Below, piece after piece: positions 46,167-54,283 of a DNA stretch of 64,000 bases (its first letter is position 1; every line of letters starts with the position of its first letter). This DNA comes from Elizabethkingia miricola. GTDB lineage: Bacteria > Bacteroidota > Bacteroidia > Flavobacteriales > Weeksellaceae. The position numbers and the translations under genes are program-made. The DNA is taken from the NCBI RefSeq assembly GCF_001675285.1, contig NZ_LSGQ01000026.1:22866-86865 (forward strand), read 5' to 3'. The notes beneath the pieces were generated by a model. That model ran no database searches, had not been told where the DNA came from, and was given only the letters and a program-made list of their open reading frames with translations.

Positions 46167-46807
46167 ATTTTAGTATTTAAAAGCTCTATAGGATCATCAC
46201 TTACACAAGACAATTCTATTGGGATTACATTGGGAGATCCGGTTACGCTTCTGATATCAATCTCTTCAATAACAATACTGTTTATTTCCTTTTTGGTGAA
46301 CAAAAATCCTTGCACAGCAATCGGTTGTATTATTTTACTGAACTCTATCAGTTTATCTTCATATTCCCTGGCTTTCAAATCACCATCAATACATAGAATC
46401 CGTAATCTTACCACCCAATCATCAAAGCCATATATCTCTTTTACGGTTCCGTTACCTCCTAAAACATTGGTTTTAATAATATTTTTGGGTCTATTAAAAT
46501 CAACCATTGTTGCTGCAGGTAGCCAGAAATCATCATACTTTCGTTTAATAATTTGACCTTTTTTATCATAAACCTCATACTCATCACCTTTAAACAGGAT
46601 AGGAAAAACAATAGGAGTTCCGTAGATACTTTTTCTCTCATACTCTTCATAGAGGCTTTCCATAACCTTTGGATTATATCCTGACAGATCCGGAGGCGTT
46701 TTCTTTCCAATAGGCAAAGTCAGATACACAGGAATAGTTCCGAAAGCTGCTTTAAAAAGCTGGCCTAAAACAGCCCTGTTGTCAATACCAATAAGCTTAT
46801 CATTCAT
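46163..46807 (-). CDS. DUF6046 phage tail protein
   Basis: A 214-residue protein that I recognise as the DUF6046 type found in tail operons of Bacteroidota myophages. Landmarks are DLSGYNPKVMESLYEEYERKS near 40-60, YDDFWLPAATMVDFNRPKNIIKT near 91-113, and DWVVRLRILCIDGD near 127-140. Its exact structural role is unknown; the position suggests a tail-tip or hub adaptor like Mu N. It overlaps the hub gene by 4 bases and the preceding one by 8. Confidence 0.68.
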   Translation of the reverse strand: MNDKLIGIDNRAVLGQLFKAAFGTIPVYLTLPIGKKTPPDLSGYNPKVMESLYEEYERKSIYGTPIVFPILFKGDEYEVYDKKGQIIKRKYDDFWLPAATMVDFNRPKNIIKTNVLGGNGTVKEIYGFDDWVVRLRILCIDGDLKAREYEDKLIEFSKIIQPIAVQGFLFTKKEINSIVIEEIDIRSVTGSPNVIPIELSCVSDDPIELLNTKI

Positions 46808-47078
46808 TTTTTATCTGTGTTTCAATTTTTGTTTTCAGCGTTTTAAAATCCTTATTATCCAAGGCTAAATGAATCTGAACTTCTCTTTCAATACCTATTT
46901 TATCAATTTTACCATGAATGAATCTATAAAGATTTGGTCCTAATAATGGGGTTTCTTTCCATTCTCCCTGAGTAGACTGAAGAATAGCAGCAACTTCTTG
47001 CATTTCCGACTCTCCAATATCAAAATCACCGTTTCTAAAAACCAGCTCATTATCATTATTTAACAAAATATCTTTCAT
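46800..47078 (-). CDS. Small baseplate protein (gp25/gpW-like)
   Basis: A 92-residue protein with NDELVFRNGDFDIGESEMQEVAAILQSTQGEW, a pattern seen in gp25-like/DUF2634-type baseplate proteins (DIG...Q-x-V-x-x-I-L-x-t-x-xGEW). It comes 2 bases after the tape-measure stop. In T4 and Mu the gp25/gp46 protein is a wedge part. It is probably the same here. Confidence 0.62.
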   Translation of the reverse strand: MKDILLNNDNELVFRNGDFDIGESEMQEVAAILQSTQGEWKETPLLGPNLYRFIHGKIDKIGIEREVQIHLALDNKDFKTLKTKIETQIKNE

Positions 47079-47080
47079 GA

Positions 47081-49435
47081 TTAATCCAATGCTACAAGTC
47101 CATCTCTTAGTCTATCATTGATAGAACCGGTTATTTTATTAGCTATATGCTCAATACTTCCGACACCTTTTCCGACAGCAAAACTATTATTGATTGTTAA
47201 TGTCATATTAATAGTCCTCGGTCCTTTGGAACCGCTCATGCTTACGCCATCACTTTCACCCTCACCGGAGCTTTTCCCTTTCTTATCTCCTTTCTTTTTA
47301 TCTTTATCCGCAAATACTTTATCATAATCAATGGTTTTTGTAGGAGTTATTACAGAATTCCCCGGATTTATCAGCGCTTTCTGCTCTGCCTGTAAAATAG
47401 CATCGTATCTTTTCTTAGTAATAATCTTACCGTTATATTTTACAAGCCTCCCATCAGACAATGCTTCTTCTATTTTTTCATCATCCTTTTCTTTTTTTAC
47501 TTCATTAATCCCTTTTTGATAGCCTTTTGCTGCATTTCCTGTAACTTTCTCCCAAACTTTCCCTACAGCGTCTGTTAAAGGCTTTATTAACTGTAAAAAC
47601 CCCTGAATTCTTTGCCATATTGCATTGAATACTGTCGTTACATAGTTTAAAACACCGTCAAATACCGATTTAAAGAAGTTGTAAACAGGACCAAACACAC
47701 TTTTAATTGTATTCCAAATACCAATAGCTACATTTCGGATCACTCCCCAGGCCCACATGAATTTTGCAGCTACCCAGTTCCATACGGAGCTTACTATTTC
47801 TTTAATCCACCCAAAGACCGTTTTAAGACTTTCCCATAAAAACTTGATATGATCCACAAGCAGTTCAACTACTACTTTTATGATATCCCAAATACCTCCC
47901 CAGACCGTTTTAACTATTTCCCAATAAGCATAAAAGAAGCCTCGGAATTCTCCGACATTATTCCATAGCCAGGTAAATAAGGCTATCAACGCTGCAATAA
48001 TTGCCAGAATCCATCCTATAAGGGGTATTTCCATTATCGCAACGGATAAGGCTCTTATTCCAACTCTTAAACTGGTTAATACTCCAGTAAGTCCACCTCC
48101 TGATATGGAAGCCCATAAAAAAGCAAACCTTAACCGATTGGTGACAAGCATTAGCTGCAGCTGATCTTTTGTAAGCTTTGTTGTTGCAATAGAATTTAGC
48201 CACTTCATTAAAGCGTCAAGTCCTGTAATTATTTTCACAGCATTCCAGACTACTCTAAGTCCGTCCATTGCATTTTTAAGGTTGGCTACAACACTAATTG
48301 CATTTGCAGTTACATTGATATATGGCTGATACTGCTTTGTAACTTCACCAATTTTCATTTTAAAAAGATTCCATTCCTGGTTTCTTCTTTTTTCTTTTTC
48401 GAAAGTGGTATCCATGATAATACCGGCCTGCTCATATGCGACATTCGTTCCGGTAATCATTTTGGTTAACTCCTCTTGAGAGTCAGCAGATCTAATCAAT
48501 ATCTGACCTGCAGCAGCATTTTCTCTTCCGAATACTTCAGTAAGAGCATTAATATCTTTCTGAATTGGCTTTAGTTCTCGCAGTCTGTCTGCAAAAGGAA
48601 CGGTGGTATCTGCCATTTTCTTCATATTGACACCGTAAGCTTCCAGAATTTTTACTGCATCCTTACTAAGTTTTGTTTGTGAGGACATATTCGTAATAAC
48701 GTTACGAATAGCCACCCCGGCTTCAGAACCATATTTCCCGCCTTCAGCCATTGCCTGAATAGCAGCATTAGTTTCTTCAAAAGTTAAATTTGCAAGCTTC
48801 GCAGATACACCGGCCTGAACTAAAGATTGTCCAATTTGAGGAATTTCGGCAGCTCCTTCCTTTGCACCGGCAGCCATTACATTAATCATCCTTTTGGATT
48901 CTTCAGCTGCTTTCACAGGATCCTTAAGATCAACCTGGAACTGAAGCATTGACGTTGTAATGGCATCGGTAGCTCCTGTAATATCACCTTCCATTGTTTT
49001 AGAAAGGATATTGACAGATTCTCCCAACATTCCCATCGCTTTATCGCTACTACCCATTTCAGGCCCTAGCCTGGATAAGATAGTTTTAAAAGCATCCAGA
49101 TTAATATTGACATCTTCACCGTATGTTACAGCCAGCTTTTTAGCCTTATCATTCAAAGCGTCCAATTCTTTGCCGTGTGCTCCAGTAATAGCTGAAACTT
49201 CAGCTAAAGCAGATTCATTTTTTATAGCTAAATCACTTATGCCCTGTAAACCATCTTTCAGGTTCTGAACTGACTGATCAATAGCAAACAGATCAATGTT
49301 TTTAATATTTTTAAAACAATCAACCAATTTATTTCCCTCTCCGGTAGCTAGTTTTAGCTTGTCGGTTATGCCTTTCACAAAGTTGGAAGCTCCATCTTTG
49401 AATTCCAGACGCCAGGTGGTTGTAAATTGACTCAT
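47081..49435 (-). CDS. Tail tape-measure protein
   Basis: A 784-residue protein. The first 400 residues carry the TP901-type pattern: ALAEVSAITGAHGKELDALNDKAKKLA near 77-103, SLVQAGVSAKLANLTFEETNAAIQAMAEGG near 205-234 and YGSEAGVAIRNVITNMSS. A hydrophobic zone lies near 440-490 (WILAIIAALIALFTWLWNN), followed by Trp-rich amphipathic repeats (VWGGIWDIIKVV, VWNWVAAKFMWAWGVI). The length would fix the tail at a moderate size. It follows the frameshifting chaperone pair as in other tailed phages. Confidence 0.88.
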   Translation of the reverse strand: MSQFTTTWRLEFKDGASNFVKGITDKLKLATGEGNKLVDCFKNIKNIDLFAIDQSVQNLKDGLQGISDLAIKNESALAEVSAITGAHGKELDALNDKAKKLAVTYGEDVNINLDAFKTILSRLGPEMGSSDKAMGMLGESVNILSKTMEGDITGATDAITTSMLQFQVDLKDPVKAAEESKRMINVMAAGAKEGAAEIPQIGQSLVQAGVSAKLANLTFEETNAAIQAMAEGGKYGSEAGVAIRNVITNMSSQTKLSKDAVKILEAYGVNMKKMADTTVPFADRLRELKPIQKDINALTEVFGRENAAAGQILIRSADSQEELTKMITGTNVAYEQAGIIMDTTFEKEKRRNQEWNLFKMKIGEVTKQYQPYINVTANAISVVANLKNAMDGLRVVWNAVKIITGLDALMKWLNSIATTKLTKDQLQLMLVTNRLRFAFLWASISGGGLTGVLTSLRVGIRALSVAIMEIPLIGWILAIIAALIALFTWLWNNVGEFRGFFYAYWEIVKTVWGGIWDIIKVVVELLVDHIKFLWESLKTVFGWIKEIVSSVWNWVAAKFMWAWGVIRNVAIGIWNTIKSVFGPVYNFFKSVFDGVLNYVTTVFNAIWQRIQGFLQLIKPLTDAVGKVWEKVTGNAAKGYQKGINEVKKEKDDEKIEEALSDGRLVKYNGKIITKKRYDAILQAEQKALINPGNSVITPTKTIDYDKVFADKDKKKGDKKGKSSGEGESDGVSMSGSKGPRTINMTLTINNSFAVGKGVGSIEHIANKITGSINDRLRDGLVALD

Positions 49436-49456
49436 TGTTAATAAATATTGATTTTG

Positions 49457-49678
49457 TTAGTCTTCAGCATTTTCTTTGCTGAACATTGCATTGACTATTT
49501 CAGTAGCCGCTTGTTTAAATGCAGAATACAGCATAAGCCTTTCGGTTTTCATTACATATTCTGCTTTGGCATATGCATCGATCCAGTCTTCTACATCATC
49601 TATTGCCAGAGGATTGATGTTAAGCTTTGCCTGGATCAATGCATTTATTTTTTTTATTCCGTCCTTGTCGTCATCCAC
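49457..49678 (-). CDS. Tail-assembly chaperone, downstream frame (GT part)
   Basis: A 73-residue frame that begins with GTG and is open without interruption back to the A7 run in the preceding gene. It is helical (DVEDWIDAYAKAEYVMKTERLMLYSAF), typical of the T part of G-GT chaperones. It is probably made mainly as a -1 frameshift extension of the upstream gene (fusion of about 193 residues, 49457-50037) and not from its own GTG. Confidence 0.7.
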   Translation of the reverse strand: MDDDKDGIKKINALIQAKLNINPLAIDDVEDWIDAYAKAEYVMKTERLMLYSAFKQAATEIVNAMFSKENAED

Positions 49679-49695
49679 ATGGAGAGCGGATGACT

Positions 49696-50037
49696 TTAGG
49701 CTTTTTTTAACTGGCTGCGTGCAGATTTCATTAATGCCCCAATCTGGGAAACCAGTTCAGTGAACACAGCAGCATCACTTTCCAAAATATCCATATCTCC
49801 TGCTAACACACAATTAGCAATCATTGCATCAGAAGAAGCTTCCACATTGTTGTCATACTCTTTGGATGAAAGTAAATACACAAGCTGCTTACTTGGTTTT
49901 TTTACAATATACTTCAGTGGCTCCTCTGCATCTTCATCTGGGAAAATCTCAATAATCTTTAATCCATAAGGATATTTTAATTTCAGATCTGCTAATACTT
50001 CATCTGAAAAAGCAGGTTTTTCATTTTGTTTATTCAT
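49696..50037 (-). CDS. Tail-assembly chaperone (G part, Mu gp41-like)
   Basis: A 113-residue protein with KYPYGLKIIEIFPDEDAEEPLKYIVKKPSKQLVYLL near 21-56 and FTELVSQIGALMKSARSQLKKA at the end, the usual outline of tail chaperones in this position between tube and tape measure. The slippery A7 run falls three codons before its stop. It starts 11 bases after the tube gene. Confidence 0.75.
   Translation of the reverse strand: MNKQNEKPAFSDEVLADLKLKYPYGLKIIEIFPDEDAEEPLKYIVKKPSKQLVYLLSSKEYDNNVEASSDAMIANCVLAGDMDILESDAAVFTELVSQIGALMKSARSQLKKA
49702..49708 (-). promoter_or_regulatory. Programmed -1 frameshift site (A AAA AAA)
   Basis: In the upstream gene the codons read TTA AAA AAA GCC TAA. Slippage of one base at A_AAA_AAA enters a frame that is open through to the stop at 49457 (eight codons before the GTG). 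Confidence 0.65.
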
Positions 50038-50048
50038 TGTTTCTTTTT

Positions 50049-50489
50049 TTAGATTCCCCAGGTAATATGGCTACACAGCATTTCATGTTTATGAACCATT
50101 TTACCCTCGTTATTTTTAAGTGTTTTTTGACGCCCTAAGAATTGAGCATTATGGATAATATCCGTTGTGATAATCTTAGTTTCAGGATTTACATACTGAA
50201 CTACGATATCAGTGGGAGCGATATCCTGTAATCTTTTACCCGGAGGTAAAGCTCTTTGAATAGCTTGTTCTTCCTCCACATATAAAGAAATAGAAAGCTT
50301 TGGCTCATAATTCCCCTCAGTCCATCCTATTGGATATCCACCATAACCATAGGCATTTTCTTTTTTGGTGGCATCACTATAATCTATTTCGTCCGTTCCT
50401 ACGACATCACGCCCCATAAGGTTTAGGGTTACATCATTCCATCCGGTAAGTTTCCCCAGATAATTTTTTATGCTGTTTACTTTTGCCAT
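50049..50489 (-). CDS. Tail tube protein
   Basis: A 146-residue protein between sheath and chaperone, the fixed place of the tube. The N-terminus NLMGRDVVGTDEIDYSDATKKENAYGYGGYPIGW and SISLYVEEEQAIQRAL match tube proteins of Bacteroidota myophages, which have the Hcp-like barrel. It is produced in many copies and forms the inner tail tube. Confidence 0.82.
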   Translation of the reverse strand: MAKVNSIKNYLGKLTGWNDVTLNLMGRDVVGTDEIDYSDATKKENAYGYGGYPIGWTEGNYEPKLSISLYVEEEQAIQRALPPGKRLQDIAPTDIVVQYVNPETKIITTDIIHNAQFLGRQKTLKNNEGKMVHKHEMLCSHITWGI

Positions 50490-50493
50490 TATT

Positions 50494-51726
50494 TTATAGT
50501 TTGTTAGTTAAACTTAAGTCTACAGTGAAAGAATGGACAATGTCATCGGCTACAACAGTAACACCTATTTTCAAAGGATTGTCTTCAGTAGGAGCCTGTT
50601 TTGCTGAAATTGAAACTTCACCTCCGCTGATATCGTTGTCAGATTCCATTCTTTCTATACAGCCTTTTGCGCACAGTCTTTCCCAATGAGAAATAGTAGT
50701 TGAAGCTATATATCCGGTCTGAGGATCCTTTTTAACCTTACCTTTGATTTGAGGGGCTAAAACCTCTCTAATTAGGCGTGCAGCTTTATTCCATACTCTA
50801 TTGTTTTCGATATAGGCATAATCACTTTTCTTGGCTGTACAGGTTGCAGATCCGGAGAAATATAATCCTGCAGCTCCGATATATCCACCCACTAAAATGT
50901 AACCTTTAGTGACAAGAGACTGAATCTGCTCATTAGTAAGATCACTAATTTTCTGACCGGTTGAAAGGCTAGCCGAAACAAATCTTTTTAATCCGGAATC
51001 TGTTAGAGAATAAACAGGAGATCCTTTTTTGTCGTCAGGCTTATTAAGGATATCCACTGAACCAATATTCTCAGATACCTGACGCACACATAGCATTCCT
51101 AGAGCACTGCCTATGGCGGCATGATTTGCATAAGCTGCATCCAAACCGGCTATTCTGTTATCCTGGCCAATGATCACCGAAATATTTTCGGCTGCTTTTG
51201 CTCTTAGATCCGGATAAGTATTGATTGTTGCTGCAGCATCAGCTTTACCGGCCTCCAATAATACAAAGTCAATTAAAATACCGTCCTTCTTCAGCTCATT
51301 AATAAGTGTAGACTGAAGCTCATCCACTAGTGCTGAAACAGCAGTTAAACCTTCTTTAAAGCCGAAATATCCAATCCCTTTAATTTCAGGATTCTCTTTC
51401 ACTGCTTTTATTACAGAGCTTGTAGCAGCAGAAATAGTAGAATCGGCAGCTACATTTAACAAATAGACAGTAGCCTCAGGTGCTAGTCTGAAAGTTTCTG
51501 AAATATGATAATGAGCCAATACCTTATTATTGGCATCAAAGCTTTCATTTATTCCCAGATCTTCAGCATCTTTTACCTGTATAAGCTTTACAGCAGTTCC
51601 TACAGCTATAGTAGAATCTCCCAATGGGAAAGAACCCACCAAAAGTATGGCACTATCATTGCTGTCAGCCTGGCGTCCTAAACCGCCATCGATCTTGTTA
51701 ATTTGAGTCCCTTTTAAATTTCCCAT
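50494..51726 (-). CDS. Contractile tail sheath protein (DUF2586)
   Basis: A 410-residue sheath. The N-terminus INKIDGGLGRQADSNDSAILLVGS is characteristic of DUF2586 proteins. ISVIIGQDNRIAGLDAAYANHAAIGSALGMLCVRQV lies near 178-213, and the C-terminus carries ISGGEVSISAKQAP and NPLKIGVTVVADDIVHSFTVDLSL, the strand-rich end that links to neighbours in the sheath. It shows that the phage has a contractile (myovirus) tail, as Mu does. Confidence 0.85.
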   Translation of the reverse strand: MGNLKGTQINKIDGGLGRQADSNDSAILLVGSFPLGDSTIAVGTAVKLIQVKDAEDLGINESFDANNKVLAHYHISETFRLAPEATVYLLNVAADSTISAATSSVIKAVKENPEIKGIGYFGFKEGLTAVSALVDELQSTLINELKKDGILIDFVLLEAGKADAAATINTYPDLRAKAAENISVIIGQDNRIAGLDAAYANHAAIGSALGMLCVRQVSENIGSVDILNKPDDKKGSPVYSLTDSGLKRFVSASLSTGQKISDLTNEQIQSLVTKGYILVGGYIGAAGLYFSGSATCTAKKSDYAYIENNRVWNKAARLIREVLAPQIKGKVKKDPQTGYIASTTISHWERLCAKGCIERMESDNDISGGEVSISAKQAPTEDNPLKIGVTVVADDIVHSFTVDLSLTNKL

Positions 51727-52283
51727 TATTTTGTTGTGTTTCTTTTTCTACTTACTTTTTTTACATCACCTCTGGTTTCAGGTGCTTCCTCTGATACCTC
51801 CACTTCCTGAGTATCTGCCTGAGGTGTTTCTTCTTCCTGGAAGAGATCTTCAGCACCTTCAGCTTCAGGTTCGGATATTTCTTTGGTCCCTTCCTGATCT
51901 TCTGAATCTAATTCGGAAGTTTCCGGATTTTCAGTAACACTTTCAGGATGCTCCTGTGTTTCAACTCTAGTTGTGGACAGCTCTTCAGTTTGTTTTTCGC
52001 CACCTGTATCCTCCAGAGTTGTTCCAGATTCTTCCTCAGGTTCCTTAAAATCATCCAAACCTTCAGGTTCAGGCTGTTTTTCTGATTGCTCCAGATCTTC
52101 AATAAAACCTCTTGTATAAGGCTTATATGTTAAACCTGATTCTTCAGCATAGTTCGCTGCTCTGTTTTCTTCTAGGAATATTTGACCATCAGAAGTCACA
52201 TATACCTCGTTTATTTTAAGGTGTGCTGCAAGAAAATCCTGGACTAAACCAACGACCACTGCAACTGCTAATATTTTTGACAT
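51726..52283 (-). CDS. Highly acidic phage protein of unknown function
   Basis: A 185-residue protein in two parts. Residues 1-60 form a small compact domain (LKINEVYVTSDGQIFLEENRAANYAEESG). Residues 65-170 are an unordered, Glu/Thr/Pro-rich stretch that ends in a basic tail (KKVSRKRNTTK). It lies between the sheath gene (1-base overlap) and the u-spanin candidate, the site occupied by small, FluMu-like proteins in Mu relatives. No function can be given. Confidence 0.55.
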   Translation of the reverse strand: MSKILAVAVVVGLVQDFLAAHLKINEVYVTSDGQIFLEENRAANYAEESGLTYKPYTRGFIEDLEQSEKQPEPEGLDDFKEPEEESGTTLEDTGGEKQTEELSTTRVETQEHPESVTENPETSELDSEDQEGTKEISEPEAEGAEDLFQEEETPQADTQEVEVSEEAPETRGDVKKVSRKRNTTK

Positions 52284-52290
52284 TGTTTTT

Positions 52291-52824
52291 TTATTTACGT
52301 TTGAAAAAGTATCCGATTAAAGCGAGGGCTATAATTCCATAGAAGGCCCAACCGCCATATGTTAAAACTCTTTGGAAGAAGCTTGGAGGCTTATCTACAT
52401 ATTGAATTACCGGAACAGGTACCGGAACTGGCTTTTGTTCACTGATAAAAGTTTCTTTCCATTTAGCGAATAACTCCTGTGCCCTGGCTTCACAGCCGAC
52501 CTGTAATAAACCATCAGCTAGGCTAACCTTTGGCTTTTCGAGATATTTTCCTGATTTTGACACAGGAATAGCAGGAGAAGCTTTCTCGTTTTTTCCCCGG
52601 GCAGAATAAGGACCTTCGTTAATAAAAGGTTTTCCGTCTCTGCACTCAACAAAAGCATAATAAAAGGAACTATCAGCTTCTACTTTAAAGATCGTATCCC
52701 GAATAGTCTCTTTAATTGTTTTTGTTTCTGTTAGGATCACCGGCTTTTCCGGTTTCCTGCTTACACAGGAAACCAGGGCCAGCGAAACAAATAATAATAT
52801 GAAGTATTTAAAGAAAGGTTTCAT
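52291..52824 (-). CDS. Lipoprotein with C-terminal membrane helix, candidate u-spanin
   Basis: A 177-residue protein with a lipoprotein signal at the N-terminus (LFVSLALVSC, Cys20) and one membrane helix at the C-terminus (about 152-173), followed by KRK. Between them is a periplasmic span with charged helical parts and a Pro-Val run (KPVPVPVPVIQ). A protein tethered to both membranes in this way is the layout of unimolecular spanins, which fuse inner and outer membranes in the last step of lysis. It starts within the stop codon of the amidase gene, a strong contextual hint. Confidence 0.6.
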   Translation of the reverse strand: MKPFFKYFILLFVSLALVSCVSRKPEKPVILTETKTIKETIRDTIFKVEADSSFYYAFVECRDGKPFINEGPYSARGKNEKASPAIPVSKSGKYLEKPKVSLADGLLQVGCEARAQELFAKWKETFISEQKPVPVPVPVIQYVDKPPSFFQRVLTYGGWAFYGIIALALIGYFFKRK

Positions 52825-53381
52825 TATTTTAAATCGTCGTATTTTTTTAGAATTAAGGCTACTGCTTCACATGCTTTTATATAGTTAGCATCGAGAGCTT
52901 TCATATCATTTATGTTACTGATAAAGCACCATTCATGAAGAACCGAAATACCGGACTTCGTGTGTAAAATTCCTAATCTGCCTCTGGCAGACTGTTTTTC
53001 TGATATTACACCTCGGTTACGGATTCCAAGAAGTTCACTCGTAACCTTACAGATTTCGGCTGCCATCTGATATGATAAATCTTTTCTCAAAAAAGAATCT
53101 TCACTTACAATACATTCAGTACCTGTGGAATTTGCATTTACGGATGCATTTAAGTGGGCCTCGTATAGTACGGATGCGTCTCCGGGTTTGATCGTTCTGA
53201 TTACTTCAGCTAAAGTTTGATTGTCATTGTCCGAAATATACTTAATACCAACTTTTGCAAGTGTTTGATTAATGGTATTGCGGAGCCTGATCGTTTCCTT
53301 GTTTTCTTTTCTGCCGTTATAGACTGCACCTGAATCCTTATTGTGATGTCCTGCAAGAGGAAAGGTTACTTGTAAACTCAT
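52824..53381 (-). CDS. Phage N-acetylmuramoyl-L-alanine amidase (endolysin)
   Basis: A 185-residue Amidase_3-type enzyme starting at ATG 53381 (MSLQVTFPLAGHHNKDSGA). The frame is open for 23 more codons into the capsid gene, but these overlap coding sequence and lack family similarity. Zinc ligands are His12 or His13 (GHH), a Glu in YEAHLN (with its His) and the catalytic Glu in VLHEWCFISN near 151. It has no signal peptide, so release through the holin is expected. It lies between capsid and u-spanin candidate. Confidence 0.85.
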   Translation of the reverse strand: MSLQVTFPLAGHHNKDSGAVYNGRKENKETIRLRNTINQTLAKVGIKYISDNDNQTLAEVIRTIKPGDASVLYEAHLNASVNANSTGTECIVSEDSFLRKDLSYQMAAEICKVTSELLGIRNRGVISEKQSARGRLGILHTKSGISVLHEWCFISNINDMKALDANYIKACEAVALILKKYDDLK

Positions 53382-53392
53382 ATTCTTTTGTT

Positions 53393-54283
53393 TTATCCTG
53401 ATATCATTGCTGAACAACCTTCGTCTTTGATTGCTACTGCAATCCACCAAACACGGAAACCAATTGTATTCTCTCTGTTTTCCGGATCATCCTGTGCAGC
53501 TCTCGCATAACGGGTTACAGTACCAGGAGCTTTCACACAGTTTTTATCGTAATAAGCAATAGAGCCCTCCACACCAGCGCTTAAAGAACCAAAAGGAAGC
53601 TTTTTAAGAGTTGCAGGATCATACTTAGTGGCATAAGTGGTATCGTATGTTTTGAAACCATAGTAGGAATCTGCGATTTTACCACCGTTAGCATCCTGAT
53701 ATCTTTGTTTAAAAGTTATATCTTCAACAAGTAAATCAGCAACGTGATCAGGACAAAGCACTAATACACGTCCTTTTTTTGGCACGTTTAATTTATCAAG
53801 AGCTTTTTTCCAATTGATAAGGTCAATAGCTCTTAATCTTTTTCTACCCGTTCCATCGTCCTCACCGGTTGTTTTAAATACGGGTGTTTCCGGGGCATTA
53901 TCCGGAGAAATAGAATAAAGAGCGTGTTCTGCCGTTTTATCCTCCAATTCCTCTCTGTGCTGCTGTTGTACATCACCTACCTTATCGTAAGGCAATGCGT
54001 AAAGCTCGTCATCTGATACAGTTGTATTTTCAGTATCATATTTGTTAAGTGATAATGTAATATGTCCATCCTCACGGTTGTTTTTCGCAATTGGATAGAT
54101 TTTGTTATTAATTAACACTTTAGGAGCCAGGCCTCTCTTTGGGATTTTAATAACATCGTTATTTACCCATTGAGGTTTTGGCGTTAATGTTTCGATCCAT
54201 GTATTCTCATGGCGAAAATTCTTAATTAATTCAGTTTCCGCTAATTGATTCTTTAGAGGAAGTGTACTGGTTTCTCTGCTCAT
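53393..54283 (-). CDS. Major capsid protein
   Basis: A 296-residue protein directly after the protease-scaffold gene, the usual order. Features of HK97-like capsids in Bacteroidota phages are the N-terminal arm (LKNQLAETELIKNF), DELYALPYDKVGDVQQQHREEL near 90-111, RVLVLCPDHVADLLVED near 169-185, and GTVTRYARAAQDD with GFRVWWIAVAIKDEG at the end. It has no close motif to Mu gpT but corresponds in place. High copy number is expected. Confidence 0.82.
   Translation of the reverse strand: MSRETSTLPLKNQLAETELIKNFRHENTWIETLTPKPQWVNNDVIKIPKRGLAPKVLINNKIYPIAKNNREDGHITLSLNKYDTENTTVSDDELYALPYDKVGDVQQQHREELEDKTAEHALYSISPDNAPETPVFKTTGEDDGTGRKRLRAIDLINWKKALDKLNVPKKGRVLVLCPDHVADLLVEDITFKQRYQDANGGKIADSYYGFKTYDTTYATKYDPATLKKLPFGSLSAGVEGSIAYYDKNCVKAPGTVTRYARAAQDDPENRENTIGFRVWWIAVAIKDEGCSAMISG

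Noticed and set aside
53382..53450. Longer amidase reading from 53450
   Set aside because: The extra 23 codons lie mostly inside the capsid gene and do not look like an amidase or signal peptide.
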